A stretch of DNA of 64,000 nt from Streptomyces sp. TS71-3 (GTDB lineage: Bacteria > Actinomycetota > Actinomycetes > Streptomycetales > Streptomycetaceae). The notes under the pieces were generated by a model. That model worked only from the letters and a program-made list of their open reading frames with translations, had not been told where the DNA came from and made no database searches. The stretch lies in NCBI RefSeq assembly GCF_018327685.1, contig NZ_BNEL01000001.1, positions 3,224,001 through 3,288,000 on the forward strand, written 5' to 3'. Numbering within the stretch: the stretch's first letter is position 1; every line of letters starts with the position of its first letter. Shown one piece after another: positions 1 to 7,856 of this stretch. The translations under genes and the position numbers were made by a program.

Positions 1-356
1 CGCTTCACCCCGGCGGCGGTGGCCGCGCGCAGCACGCGCAGGGCGCCGTCACGGGCCGGCGCGATCAACGTGTCGGGGTCGTCCCCGCCGGCGCCGCCGA
101 GCGGGGAGGCCACGTGCAGGACGCGGTCGACGCCCTCCATGGCCGCGTCCCAGCCGTCGTCGGACGTCAGGTCCGCGACGGCGAAGCCGAGCCTGCCGGC
201 CGGATCGACGGCGGTGGACACGGCCTCGGTGACCGCCCGCTCCTTCTGGGGCGTGCGCACGGTCGTGCGCACCTCATAGCCGCGCCGCAGGAGCTCGACG
301 ATGCACCAGCCCGCGATGTAGCCGGTGCCACCGGTGACCAGAACCCTCTCGGACAT
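1..356 (-). CDS. NAD-dependent epimerase/dihydroflavonol-reductase-like protein, 5' part only
   Basis: The visible N-terminal 118 codons begin MSERVLVTGGTGYIAGW, a Rossmann nucleotide-binding motif (GGTGYIA, the GxxGxxG pattern of extended short-chain reductases). They continue through a second strand ending in RTTVR, where the arginines are typical of NADP binding, and through VADLTSDDGW and VLHVASP, the usual landmarks of the dihydroflavonol-4-reductase/epimerase family. The rest of the gene, including the catalytic YxxxK, lies beyond the left edge, so the substrate cannot be guessed. It is transcribed divergently from the TetR gene at 509, which probably controls it. Confidence 0.85.
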   Translation of the reverse strand, partial: MSERVLVTGGTGYIAGWCIVELLRRGYEVRTTVRTPQKERAVTEAVSTAVDPAGRLGFAVADLTSDDGWDAAMEGVDRVLHVASPLGGAGGDDPDTLIAPARDGALRVLRAATAAGVK

Positions 357-390
357 GGCTGTCCTCCACGTATCGGGGTGTGCGAGAATA

Positions 391-428
391 ACCGGAAGCC
401 CTTCCGGTACGCCTCCGAACGTACCGGA
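391..428. promoter_or_regulatory. Two overlapping inverted repeats, probable TetR operators
   Basis: accggaa-N4-ttccggt (391-408) and tccggtacg-N8-cgtaccgga (403-428) are both perfect and share bases 403-408. They sit midway between the divergent reductase and TetR starts, the usual place for an autoregulatory TetR operator. Binding is inferred, not shown. Confidence 0.6.
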
Positions 429-508
429 GACCCTTCCGCTTCGCAACAGCCCTCCTGGCGGCCCCCTGGACTGCCTCCCGACAGCCCTCTGGAACGGACC
501 ACACCCCC

Positions 509-1111
509 GTGACCTCTCCACAGCAGGAACCGGCCCCCCGCAGGGCGAGGGCGCCGAAGCCGAAGCGATCCGACGCGCGCGACAACCGGGAGCGGATCCT
601 CGCCACCGCGGCGACGGAGTTCGCCGGCTCACCAGAGGTCTCCATGACCGCGCTCGCCAAGCGCGCGGGCGTCGGCGTGGGCACGCTCTACCGGCACTTC
701 CCCACCCGGGACGCGCTCGTCGTCGCGGTCTACAACCAGGAGATCCAGAAGCTCATCGCCCTCGCGCACGCCCTGGCCGCGGAACATCCGCCGCTCGTCG
801 CCCTGTGCCGCTGGTTCGAGGAGGTCGCGTCCTACGGCCGGCTCAAGTACGGGGTGGCCGAGATCATCCACGCCGCCACCAACGGCGGCCTGGACGACGA
901 GAACTACGAGCCCTTCCTGGGCGCCATCGCCGTCCTGCTGGACGCGGGCACGGCCGAGGGGGCGCTGAAGCCGGGCATCGACCCCGAGGACGTGCTCCTC
1001 CAGCTCAGCGTGCTGTGGCGGATCCCGCCGGGAAGCGGTGCCGAGGAGCGCGCGGCACGCATCCTCGACCTGGTCGTGGACGGCCTCAGGGCCCGGCCGG
1101 CGGGGGAATAG
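509..1111 (+). CDS. TetR family transcriptional regulator
   Basis: The product has 200 residues. The N-terminal helix-turn-helix (about residues 25-75) contains RERILATAATEF, MTALAKRAGVGVGTLYRHF and RDALVVAVY, which is the canonical TetR DNA-binding domain. The C-terminal ligand domain, with the stretch LLQLSVLWRIPPG, resembles the SbtR-like subgroup. The start is GTG at 509. The gene is divergent from an epimerase-like reductase, with paired palindromes in the gap, so it most likely represses itself and the reductase. The effector is unknown. Confidence 0.92.
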   Translation: MTSPQQEPAPRRARAPKPKRSDARDNRERILATAATEFAGSPEVSMTALAKRAGVGVGTLYRHFPTRDALVVAVYNQEIQKLIALAHALAAEHPPLVALCRWFEEVASYGRLKYGVAEIIHAATNGGLDDENYEPFLGAIAVLLDAGTAEGALKPGIDPEDVLLQLSVLWRIPPGSGAEERAARILDLVVDGLRARPAGE

Positions 1112-1426
1112 GGGGCTGCCGGCCGGCCGGGCTGCCTTCCGGCGTGGCTGCCTGCCGACTCCCCGTGGGCCGGCCGGTCGCGGGGCGCGCGACCGGTGGG
1201 GCGGTGGGAGCGGCCTGCCGGCCCGGTGGCCGGCCCGATGGCCTGGTGACGCGTGGCCGCCGGCTCATCGGGCCGGGCCCGGTTCAGGGTCGTCCTCGAC
1301 GCGACGGCCGCCTGGATGGCGGGCGCCGCCGCGAGCCGCGCGCCCTCTTGCCGACGGGTGCTCGGGTGCGGGCTCGGTTCGGATGGGCTCGGCTCTCCCT
1401 GCGGCGAGCCGGTGCCTCCGGCCGGA
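1112..1426. other. Gene-free stretch between converging TetR and MarR genes
   Basis: This 315-bp GC-rich stretch has no ORF with convincing start, codon bias or family resemblance. Only short GGCCGGCC-rich self-complementary patches are visible, which may serve as a shared transcription end. Confidence 0.5.
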
Positions 1427-1867
1427 TCACCGCACCCCGCTGATCCTCCGCAGCATCTCCAGGAACTGCTCCCGCTCGGCTGCCGACAGCGGGGCCAGGA
1501 GTTCGTCGTTGGCCCGTTTCCCCGCCGTCGTGCACTCCTCAAGGCGCCGCTCGCCGTCAGGGGTGAGGCTCACCGCGTTCTTGCGGCGGTCGGCCGGGTC
1601 GGGGCGCCGCACGACGAGGCCCGCCGCCTGAAGGTCGTTGAGGACGCCGACCATGTCCTTCGGATCGAGCGAGACCGTCCTGCCCAGTTCGGCCTGGGCG
1701 AGTGGGCCGAGGTCCGCGACGGCCGCGAGGACGACGTGATGCCACATCTTCATGTCGTGTCGCGCGAGTGCCTCCGCGACCAGGCCGCGTCCACGGGCCG
1801 CCGCCCGGCCGAGGAGCCAGCTCGGGAGGGCGCGGATGCGGCTGGGCGCCGGGGGGTTCTCCGCCAT
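1427..1867 (-). CDS. MarR family transcriptional regulator
   Basis: The product has 146 residues from the chosen start (an upstream ATG at 1879 would add four). The winged helix shows LAQAELGRTVSLDPKDMVGVLNDLQAAGLVVRR followed by the wing DPADRRKNAVSLTPDGERRL, which is diagnostic of MarR. The shorter start is preferred because a TATGCT -10 box overlaps the ATG at 1879, with TTGGGA 18 bp upstream, implying a leaderless or very short leader transcript. The gene is divergent from the quinone oxidoreductase, and two copies of one palindrome lie between them, so autorepression plus control of the oxidoreductase is likely. Confidence 0.9.
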   Translation of the reverse strand: MAENPPAPSRIRALPSWLLGRAAARGRGLVAEALARHDMKMWHHVVLAAVADLGPLAQAELGRTVSLDPKDMVGVLNDLQAAGLVVRRPDPADRRKNAVSLTPDGERRLEECTTAGKRANDELLAPLSAAEREQFLEMLRRISGVR

Positions 1868-1889
1868 GCGCGGCAGCATAGCGAGAAAA

Positions 1890-1952
1890 CGTTGGACTTC
1901 CCAACGACCTTCTCTGTACCCTGGGGTCGCGAGGTCGTTGGGATCACCAATG
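1890..1952. promoter_or_regulatory. Tandem MarR operators cgttgg-N5-ccaacg
   Basis: A perfect copy lies at 1890-1906 and a one-mismatch copy at 1936-1952 (cgttgg-gatca-ccaatg), with centres 46 bp apart. The first overlaps the predicted marR promoter and the second lies just upstream of the oxidoreductase. The repetition of the same 17-bp motif makes an operator pair much more likely than chance. Confidence 0.65.
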
Positions 1953-1998
1953 AATCCTGAATGTGGCGGATCCTGAGAGTGCCGGGAGGCTGTGGCGC

Positions 1999-2922
1999 AT
2001 GCGGCGCATTCGGTACGAACATGCCGGCGGACCGGAGACCCTGTTCCTGGAAGACGTTCCCGTCCCCGAGCCAGGAGCCGGTGAACTGCTCGTCAGGACC
2101 GAGGCGATCGGTGTCACGCTCCCCGTCGTGCGCAAGGTGCGCGAAGGTCCGCTGCCCATCCCGCTCGGCGGCGAGATCGCGGGTGAAGTGGTGCGCGTCG
2201 GCGAAGATGTGAGCGGATACGCGCCGGGCGACCGGGTCGCCGGCCTCTGCTTCGGCCACGGGTATGCGGAGTACGCGCTGCTGCGCACCGCGATGGCGTC
2301 GGCCATCCCGGCGGGCGCCTCCGCCAAGGATGCCGTCGCGCTGGTCCGCAGCGGTGCGGTGGCGCTCGGCGCTCTGGAGGCCGCGCGCCCGGAGAAGGGC
2401 GAGTCGGTACTCGTCACCGCGGCGGCGAGCGGGGTCGGCCATCTCGCCGTCCAGATCGCCCGGCTGAGGGGTGCCTCACGTGTCGTAGCCGCCGTGGGCG
2501 ATCGGGCCAAGGCCCGCTTCGTCCGCTCCCTCGGCGCCGATGCCGTGGTGACCTACGGACAGGAGGGCTGGGGCGAGCCGGTCGACATCGTGCTCGACGC
2601 GGTCGGCGGCGACGTGCTCACACCCGCTGTCAGGGCTCTCGCGCCCGGGGGGCGGTTGGTCGCCTACGGTTCGGGCGGCGGCACGATCGAGGCGTTCGAC
2701 CTCCTGGTGGGCGGCAGGTCGGCCATCGGGTTCCAGGTGGGGATGGTGGCCAGGAACCGGCCGGAGCGGTACGCGGGGTGGACGGGGGAACTGTGGAGGC
2801 TGTTCGGCGAGGGTGCGCTGCGGCCGATGGTCCACGGGGAGTTCGCCCTCGCGGACGCGGCGCGAGCGCACGCGACGATCGAGGGCCGGGCCAATCGGGG
2901 AAAGGTCGTCCTGGTGCCCTAG
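1999..2922 (+). CDS. Quinone oxidoreductase-like (MDR superfamily) NADPH reductase
   Basis: The product has 307 residues, about the size of zinc-free medium-chain dehydrogenase/reductases (QorA type). It starts MRRIRYEHAGGPETL and has the GroES-like fold (residues 20-110, PGAGELLVRTEAIGVT and GEIAGEVVRVGEDVSGY) and the Rossmann motif AAASGVGHLAVQIAR near residue 155. No zinc-binding cysteines are seen, pointing to a quinone or enal reductase. ATG 1999 has gggaggc 8 nt upstream and is chosen over an in-frame start at 1963. The TAG stop lies inside the CTAG target of the adjacent IS481 element, yet the reading frame is intact. It is probably regulated by the divergent MarR. Confidence 0.9.
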   Translation: MRRIRYEHAGGPETLFLEDVPVPEPGAGELLVRTEAIGVTLPVVRKVREGPLPIPLGGEIAGEVVRVGEDVSGYAPGDRVAGLCFGHGYAEYALLRTAMASAIPAGASAKDAVALVRSGAVALGALEAARPEKGESVLVTAAASGVGHLAVQIARLRGASRVVAAVGDRAKARFVRSLGADAVVTYGQEGWGEPVDIVLDAVGGDVLTPAVRALAPGGRLVAYGSGGGTIEAFDLLVGGRSAIGFQVGMVARNRPERYAGWTGELWRLFGEGALRPMVHGEFALADAARAHATIEGRANRGKVVLVP

Positions 2923-2923
2923 G

Positions 2924-3988
2924 TGTTCTGTCCACGGAGGTTGGTGACGGACGCCACGGCTGAGCGATCTTGAAATAGGTGAGGGCCTTCTGGCTCGGTG
3001 TGGATTGCGACATCTGCACCGGCGACCAGAAAGGCCCTCGTGCCCCACCGTAATGCACCCCTGACCGAGACAGGACGACTGCGGCTGGCCCGCTGCGTCG
3101 TGGAAGACAACTGGCCCCTGCGCCGGGCCGCGGAACGCTTCCAGGTCTCGCCGACAACGGCACAGCGGTGGGCCGACCGCTACCGCAGGCTCGGCGAGGC
3201 GGGCATGACCGACCGCTCCAGCCGCCCGCACGCCAGCCCACGCCAGACGTCGACACGTACCGAGCGGCGGATCATCAAGGTGCGCGTACTGCGCCGCTGG
3301 GGCCCCGCACGGATCGCGAGCCTTCTGCGGCTGGCGCCCTCCACCGTGCACCGGGTACTCACCCGCTACGGCCTGGCCCGCCTCACGCATCTGGACCGGG
3401 CCACCGGCCGCGTCATACGCCGCTACGAACGCGCCAGGCCCGGCGAGCTCGTCCACGTCGACATCAAGAAGCTCGGCAATATCCCCGACGGTGGCGGCCA
3501 CAAGATCCTTGGCCGCCAAGCGGGCCGCAAGACCCGCTCCGGCGTCGGCTACAGCTACCTGCACACCGCCGTCGACGACCACTCCCGCCTGGCCTACAGC
3601 GAGATTTTCACCGACGAGAAGAAAGAGACCGCCGTCGCCTTCTGGATCCGGGCGCAGGCGTTCTTCGCCTCGTGCGGGATCACCGTCGAGCGCGTGCTGA
3701 CCGACAACGGCTCCTGCTACAAGTCCCGTCTGTGGCGCGATGCCCTGGCGGCGGCCGGGATCACCCACAAGCGAACCCGGCCCTACCGACCCCAGACGAA
3801 CGGCAAGGTCGAACGCTTCAACCGCACCCTGCTCGATGAGTGGGCCTACGCCCGCCCTTACCGCTCAGAGCAGGAACGACGCGACGCCTTCCCTGACTGG
3901 CTGCACACCTACAATCACCACCGCGGACACACCGCGCTGAAAGGCCAACCACCCGCCAGCCGCGTCCCCAACCTCACAGGGCAATACA
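2924..3988 (+). mobile_element. IS481-family insertion sequence
   Basis: The element of about 1,065 bp begins TGTTCTGTCC and ends AATACA. The ends form imperfect inverted repeats, with about 24 matches in 31 positions when the flanking CTAG is included. It is bordered by the 6-bp direct repeat cctagg (2918-2923 and 3989-3994), the NCTAGN target known for IS481. It carries a single DDE transposase. The left end is exactly at the stop codon of the quinone oxidoreductase and the right end abuts a MITE. Confidence 0.88.
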
Positions 3989-3993
3989 CCTAG
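3040..3993 (+). CDS. IS481-family DDE transposase
   Basis: The product has 317 residues from GTG 3040 (PHRNAPLTETGRLRLARCVV, the usual N-terminus of this family). An N-terminal helix-turn-helix (LRRAAERFQVSPTTAQRWADRY) and a second HTH near IASLLRLAPSTVHRVL precede the catalytic core with VHVDIKKLG, VLTDNGSCYKS and NGKVERFNRTL, giving the D, D and E residues. The C-terminus (HRGHTALKGQPP) is typical. The frame runs through the terminal repeat, and the TAG stop (3991-3993) belongs to the duplicated CTAG target rather than to the element. It appears complete and potentially active. Confidence 0.93.
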   Translation: MPHRNAPLTETGRLRLARCVVEDNWPLRRAAERFQVSPTTAQRWADRYRRLGEAGMTDRSSRPHASPRQTSTRTERRIIKVRVLRRWGPARIASLLRLAPSTVHRVLTRYGLARLTHLDRATGRVIRRYERARPGELVHVDIKKLGNIPDGGGHKILGRQAGRKTRSGVGYSYLHTAVDDHSRLAYSEIFTDEKKETAVAFWIRAQAFFASCGITVERVLTDNGSCYKSRLWRDALAAAGITHKRTRPYRPQTNGKVERFNRTLLDEWAYARPYRSEQERRDAFPDWLHTYNHHRGHTALKGQPPASRVPNLTGQYT

Positions 3994-4154
3994 GCCGTGT
4001 CCGGCGGATCTTCGTGGGCCCGCGACGCCCGGCACCGCACCTCGCCGCGTTGTCGGAGTCATCCGGGTACGCCCAGTACGAGGACGATCCTCCGCCTTGC
4101 GATGCACGGCACCAGACGCCGCAGGCTGATCCACGAAGATCCGCCGGACACGAC
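3994..4154. mobile_element. MITE, 161 bp, CTAG-flanked
   Basis: The terminal inverted repeats are about 24 bp (left gccgtgtccggcggatcttc, right its complement with one mismatch near the tip). CTAG flanks both sides (3990-3993 and 4155-4158). There is no transposase gene. A longer copy lies at 14375. IS5-group elements duplicate YTAR tetranucleotides such as CTAG, so an IS5-type parent is possible, but none is in the window. Confidence 0.8.
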
Positions 4155-4158
4155 CTAG

Positions 4159-5703
4159 GGGCAATGCCGTTCGGTTAGCCGTATGGCGTGCTTGGCAATG
4201 GGTTGATCGCGATGTGGACGGTGGTTCTGTGGGTTCGGTGGTCGATGTCTCGGCCGACGGCGCGGTACTTGGAGTTGATCGCTCGTTTCTTCACGCGGGG
4301 CCGGGTTCGGTTGCGGCGGGCGGGCAGGAGGTCGTCGAGGATGGCGGTGCCGATCCGGCCGACGAGGTCGATCCGGGTGTGCGCGACGATGCCGGCGGCC
4401 CGGACGATCTGGTCTCGTGCTGCGTGGAGTGCGACGGTGAATGCTGCACGATCGGGGTCGATGTCGGGCCGGTGCAGGACGGCGTCGCTCATCGCGGTGC
4501 GTAATGCCTGGTAGGCGACCAGCAGTGCCCAGGTTTCCTGGGTGACGGCTGCTGGATGGCGACCACGGAGGACCCTGCCGCCGAGGATGGTCGACTTCAG
4601 CTCGCAGTAGCTGGTCTCGATCTCCCAGCGTTCGTGGTAGAGCCTGGCCAGGGCGGCCGCGGGTGCCTCGTCGGGGTCGAGGAGGCTGGTGACGAGCCGG
4701 TAGGCGCAGTGGGTGACGGTGCGTATGGCGGCGTGGTCCGCGGGGGTGACGGTGATCGTCGCGTCGATGACGCGGACGGTGACCTCGCCGATGCGGGAGA
4801 GGAACGTGCCGTCCGGCAGACGACGCAGGACCGGTAGCTTGAGTGCTGTGCTGTGGGTCTTGGCGCGTATGAGGAAGTCCGCGCCCGTGGAGGCGACCGT
4901 TTCCACGAAGGCGGTGGCCGAGAAGTTCCGGTCGCCCAGCAACAGCATCCCGGGCCGGAGTGTTCCGGTCGCGCCCGCGGTGGTGACCAGGCGGTCGGCG
5001 TAGGTCAGCTCCCCGGTCAGATCGGTGCCGAAGACGGCGTCTAGGAGGGTGCGGGTCCCGCAGGCCACCAGTGCGACCAGGCGCAGCATGGGGTAGCCGG
5101 CCGGCCCGTTCGGCCCGGCCTTCGCCTTCAGGAACACTGACAGGTTCGCGGGTGTGTCCGGCAGGGCGATCTGGGTGCCGTCGATTGCGACCACCAGCCT
5201 GCCCGCGAACCGTGCCGCCTGTGTCGCGGTCACTGCCGCGGGGCCTTTGACCAGGTCGAATAGGGCCTTCAACGGCTTGGGGCCCACCCGTCGCATCGCA
5301 GCCGTGATCGATGAAGGCGCCGGTGCGGGCAGCCGTAGGGGCAGCGAGGCCGTCAGCCGGGACCAGACCCGTGACCAGCCCAGGCCGGTGAACAACGCAC
5401 CTGCGAGGAGGAGGTAGACCACCACCCGGGACGGCAGCCGCCGTATCCGAAGCTGCGGACCACCCGCGGACGCGAGTGCCTCGTCGACGAGGTCGAACGG
5501 AACAACCTGGGTCAACTCGCCCAGGTGCCCCACGGCCAGCACACCGGGAGCATGCGTAATGACAGAATCAGACACTGCAGCCCTTGTGGAGGAACACGAG
5601 TCTTGGCGGACCCGAGAACCACTACAAGGGCTGCACCCACACCACCAGCCGAAACGCCGAGACTTGCGCCACCGGTCGAACCCTTAACCGAACGGCATTG
5701 GAC
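4159..5703 (-). mobile_element. IS4-family insertion sequence
   Basis: The 1,545-bp element has ends gggcaatgccgttcggtta and, as complement of the other end, gtccaatgccgttcggtta, an inverted repeat with two differences at the tip. CTAG flanks it at 4155-4158 and 5704-5707. It contains one transposase on the minus strand. Its left neighbour is the MITE with no intervening bases except CTAG. Confidence 0.85.
4175..5575 (-). CDS. IS4-family transposase
   Basis: The product has 466 residues, starting with GTG (SDSVITHAPGVLAVG). The first DDE aspartate is in VVAIDGTQIALPD, the second in LLGDRNFSATAFV, and the glutamate is in YHERWEIETSYCELK, which fits the Y-x2-R-x3-E-x6-K signature of IS4 transposases. 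An N-terminal IS4 domain (LPSRVVVYLLLAGALF) precedes the core. The gene fills the element and is not interrupted, so it is likely functional. Confidence 0.93.
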   Translation of the reverse strand: MSDSVITHAPGVLAVGHLGELTQVVPFDLVDEALASAGGPQLRIRRLPSRVVVYLLLAGALFTGLGWSRVWSRLTASLPLRLPAPAPSSITAAMRRVGPKPLKALFDLVKGPAAVTATQAARFAGRLVVAIDGTQIALPDTPANLSVFLKAKAGPNGPAGYPMLRLVALVACGTRTLLDAVFGTDLTGELTYADRLVTTAGATGTLRPGMLLLGDRNFSATAFVETVASTGADFLIRAKTHSTALKLPVLRRLPDGTFLSRIGEVTVRVIDATITVTPADHAAIRTVTHCAYRLVTSLLDPDEAPAAALARLYHERWEIETSYCELKSTILGGRVLRGRHPAAVTQETWALLVAYQALRTAMSDAVLHRPDIDPDRAAFTVALHAARDQIVRAAGIVAHTRIDLVGRIGTAILDDLLPARRNRTRPRVKKRAINSKYRAVGRDIDHRTHRTTVHIAINPLPSTPYG

Positions 5704-5707
5704 CTAG

Positions 5708-5887
5708 GGGCTGTCGCCGCCGGCGGAGGTTCGGTGCGGTCTGCGCAGACGACGCCCCGGCCAACTACAGCTCGGACCACTCAGACGGACCGGTGGCCGA
5801 ACGCTCGGCCGCCTGATCGCCCACCGCATGAGGGCCGGGTGCCGTGAGGGCGCCCGGCCCTCCGCCGTGCGCACCGGCACAGTTTAT
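5708..5887. other. Flank beyond the insertion stack, possible gene-end remnant
   Basis: One plus-strand frame of this stretch reads FGAVCADDAPANYSSDH and ends in TGA at about 5816, shortly before a strong hairpin. It could be the tail of a gene whose body was lost during the insertions, but it is too short to assign. No complete gene is present. Confidence 0.3.
5831..5861. terminator. GC-rich hairpin terminator
   Basis: agggccgggtgc and gcgcccggccct pair over 12 bp (one G-T) around a 7-nt loop. No intact gene ends here, so it may have served the lost gene to its left or may insulate the MarR operon that follows. Confidence 0.5.
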
Positions 5888-5915
5888 ACAGGCAAGGCTG
5901 TACAGATAAGCCTGT
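5888..5915. promoter_or_regulatory. Probable MarR operator/promoter
   Basis: acaggc ... gcctgt arms (5888-5893 and 5910-5915) enclose a central ctgtacag palindrome. The site lies just upstream of the MarR-MFS operon and overlaps the alternative GTG at 5914, which argues for the later ATG as start. Confidence 0.5.
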
Positions 5916-5934
5916 GCACATTACCGTGGACGGC

Positions 5935-6411
5935 ATGAGCGAGAACCCGGCCCCGTCGGCCCCGCCCCCGTCGTCCGCGGCCCTGTCGCCCTCCGCGGTG
6001 CAGGCGTCGCGCGAGGTCCGGGCCGTCATCAGCCGCCTGCGGCGCCGCATCCTGAAGGCCTCCGAGGTCGAGGACATCACCCTGGGCCAGGCCTCCGCCC
6101 TCGCCCGCCTCTCCGACAAGGGCGGTGTCACGGCGAGCGAGCTGGCCTCGGCCGAAGGGGTGCGGCACCAGTCGATGACGGCGACGGTCGCCTCGCTCGC
6201 CGCGATGGGGCTGGTGGAGCGGAGCCCCGACCCGGGCGACGGGCGGCGGCTGCTGATCACGCTGACCGCGGAGGGCCAGCGCCGGGTGGAGGAGGGCCGG
6301 CAGGCCCGGACGGAATGGCTCGCCGGCCAGTTGCAGGACAGGTGCACCGAGGAGGAACGCCGGGCCGTGATCGCCGCCATGGCCGTCCTCGGGCGGTTGA
6401 CCCGTGACTGA
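5935..6411 (+). CDS. MarR family transcriptional regulator
   Basis: The product has 158 residues. The winged helix contains GGVTASELASAEGVRHQSMTATVASLAAMGLVERS and the wing DPGDGRRLLITLTAEGQRRV. The start at ATG 5935 (SENPAPSAP) is chosen because the upstream GTG 5914 lies inside the palindrome. The last 8 bases overlap the MFS gene, so both are translated from one transcript. This is the classical arrangement of a drug-responsive repressor with its efflux pump. Confidence 0.9.
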   Translation: MSENPAPSAPPPSSAALSPSAVQASREVRAVISRLRRRILKASEVEDITLGQASALARLSDKGGVTASELASAEGVRHQSMTATVASLAAMGLVERSPDPGDGRRLLITLTAEGQRRVEEGRQARTEWLAGQLQDRCTEEERRAVIAAMAVLGRLTRD

Positions 6412-7828
6412 GGCGAGGACGGACGGCATACGGGAGGCCGGCAAGCCCGGGTTCGACCGGCGGCTGCTGCCGCCGATGATGCTGGGCTCGGTCCTGAACC
6501 CGATCAACTCGACGATCATCTCCGTCGCGCTCATACCCATCGCCAGGGCCCTGGGCGCGCCGCCCTCGCAGACCGCGTGGCTGGTCTCCGCCCTCTACCT
6601 GGCCACCTCGCTCGGGCAGCCGGTCGTGGGCCGGCTCATCGACATCTTCGGGCCGCGCAGGCTCTTCCTCATCAGCACCGCCCTCGTCGGCGCCGCCGGT
6701 GTCGTCGGCACCCTGGCACCGAACCTGGGGGTGCTGATCGCCGCGCGCGTCCTGCTCGGCTTCGGCACCTGCGCCGGCTATCCCGCCGCGATGGCGCTGC
6801 TGCGCAGCGAGGCCAGGCGCACCGGACGGGACAGTCCGGGCGGGGTGCTGACCGCTCTCGCGGTCGCCAACCAGACCATCGCCGTCATCGGCCCGCTGCT
6901 GGGCGGCCTGCTGATCGCGGTCGGCGGCTGGCGCGCCACCTTCGCGCTGAACGTGCCGCTGGCCGTCGCGGCCGTGCTGCTCGGGCTGTGGCGGTTGCCC
7001 GCGTCGGCCGGAACGGGCGAGTCCCCGCAGCGCGGCCGGCTGGCCGCGCAGCTCGACCTGCCGGGCATGGGCCTGTTCGCCGCGACGCTCGTCTCGCTGC
7101 TGCTCTTCCTGATGAACCTGCACGTGAGCAACTGGTACCTGCCGCTGATCACCGCCGCCGCGGGGGCCGCGTTCGCGGTGCGGGAGCTGCGGGCCGCCAC
7201 GCCCTTCATCGACCTGCGGGTGCTCGGCGGCAACACACCGCTCGTGGCCACCTACGGCCGCGCGCTCGTCGCGTACGTCGTCGCCTACTCCTTCCTCTAC
7301 GGCTTCAGCCAGTGGACCGAGGAGGGCTACGGGCTCACGCCCTTCCACGCCGGGCTGGCGCAGATCCCCATGTTCCTGGCGGCGATCGGCATCTCGATCG
7401 TCTCCGGGCGCCACAGGGGCGTGCGCGGGAAACTGCTCCTGGGCGCCGCCGGACAGATCGTCGCCTGCCTGGTGATCCTGACGCTCACCGGGAAGAGCCC
7501 GATATGGATGCTGCTCGTGGTCGCCCTGATCTTCGGCGTCCCGCAGGGGCTGAACAACCTGGCGTTGCAGAACTCCGTCTACTTCCAGGCCGATCCCGCC
7601 CGCACCGCCTCCTCGGCGGGCCTGCTGCGCACCTTCGCCTACCTCGGCTCGATGGTCGCCTCCTCCGCGACCGCCGTGTCCTTCGGGCAGCGCGCGGACA
7701 CCGGCGGCATGCACGAGCTGGCCTGGGTCATGCTCGCCGCCGGCGTCCTCTACCTCCTGCTGACCCTCTTCGACCGCACTCTCGGCCGCGCGGCGGCGGA
7801 CGCCCAGGCGGCGAACGAGGCGTCCTGA
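6404..7828 (+). CDS. MFS multidrug exporter, DHA2 (14-TM) family
   Basis: The product has 474 residues and many hydrophobic segments. Motif A is recognisable in GQPVVGRLIDIFGPRRLFL after TM2, and motif C-like glycines in AVIGPLLGGLLIAVGGWR occur in TM5, the antiporter signature of drug exporters. The GTG start at 6404 overlaps the end of the MarR gene, so translation is coupled. Export of a toxic aromatic or antibiotic ligand sensed by the MarR is the natural inference, but the substrate is unknown. Confidence 0.92.
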   Translation: MTEARTDGIREAGKPGFDRRLLPPMMLGSVLNPINSTIISVALIPIARALGAPPSQTAWLVSALYLATSLGQPVVGRLIDIFGPRRLFLISTALVGAAGVVGTLAPNLGVLIAARVLLGFGTCAGYPAAMALLRSEARRTGRDSPGGVLTALAVANQTIAVIGPLLGGLLIAVGGWRATFALNVPLAVAAVLLGLWRLPASAGTGESPQRGRLAAQLDLPGMGLFAATLVSLLLFLMNLHVSNWYLPLITAAAGAAFAVRELRAATPFIDLRVLGGNTPLVATYGRALVAYVVAYSFLYGFSQWTEEGYGLTPFHAGLAQIPMFLAAIGISIVSGRHRGVRGKLLLGAAGQIVACLVILTLTGKSPIWMLLVVALIFGVPQGLNNLALQNSVYFQADPARTASSAGLLRTFAYLGSMVASSATAVSFGQRADTGGMHELAWVMLAAGVLYLLLTLFDRTLGRAAADAQAANEAS

Positions 7829-7856
7829 GCGGCTGCGTGCGGGCGGGGCGAGTCGT

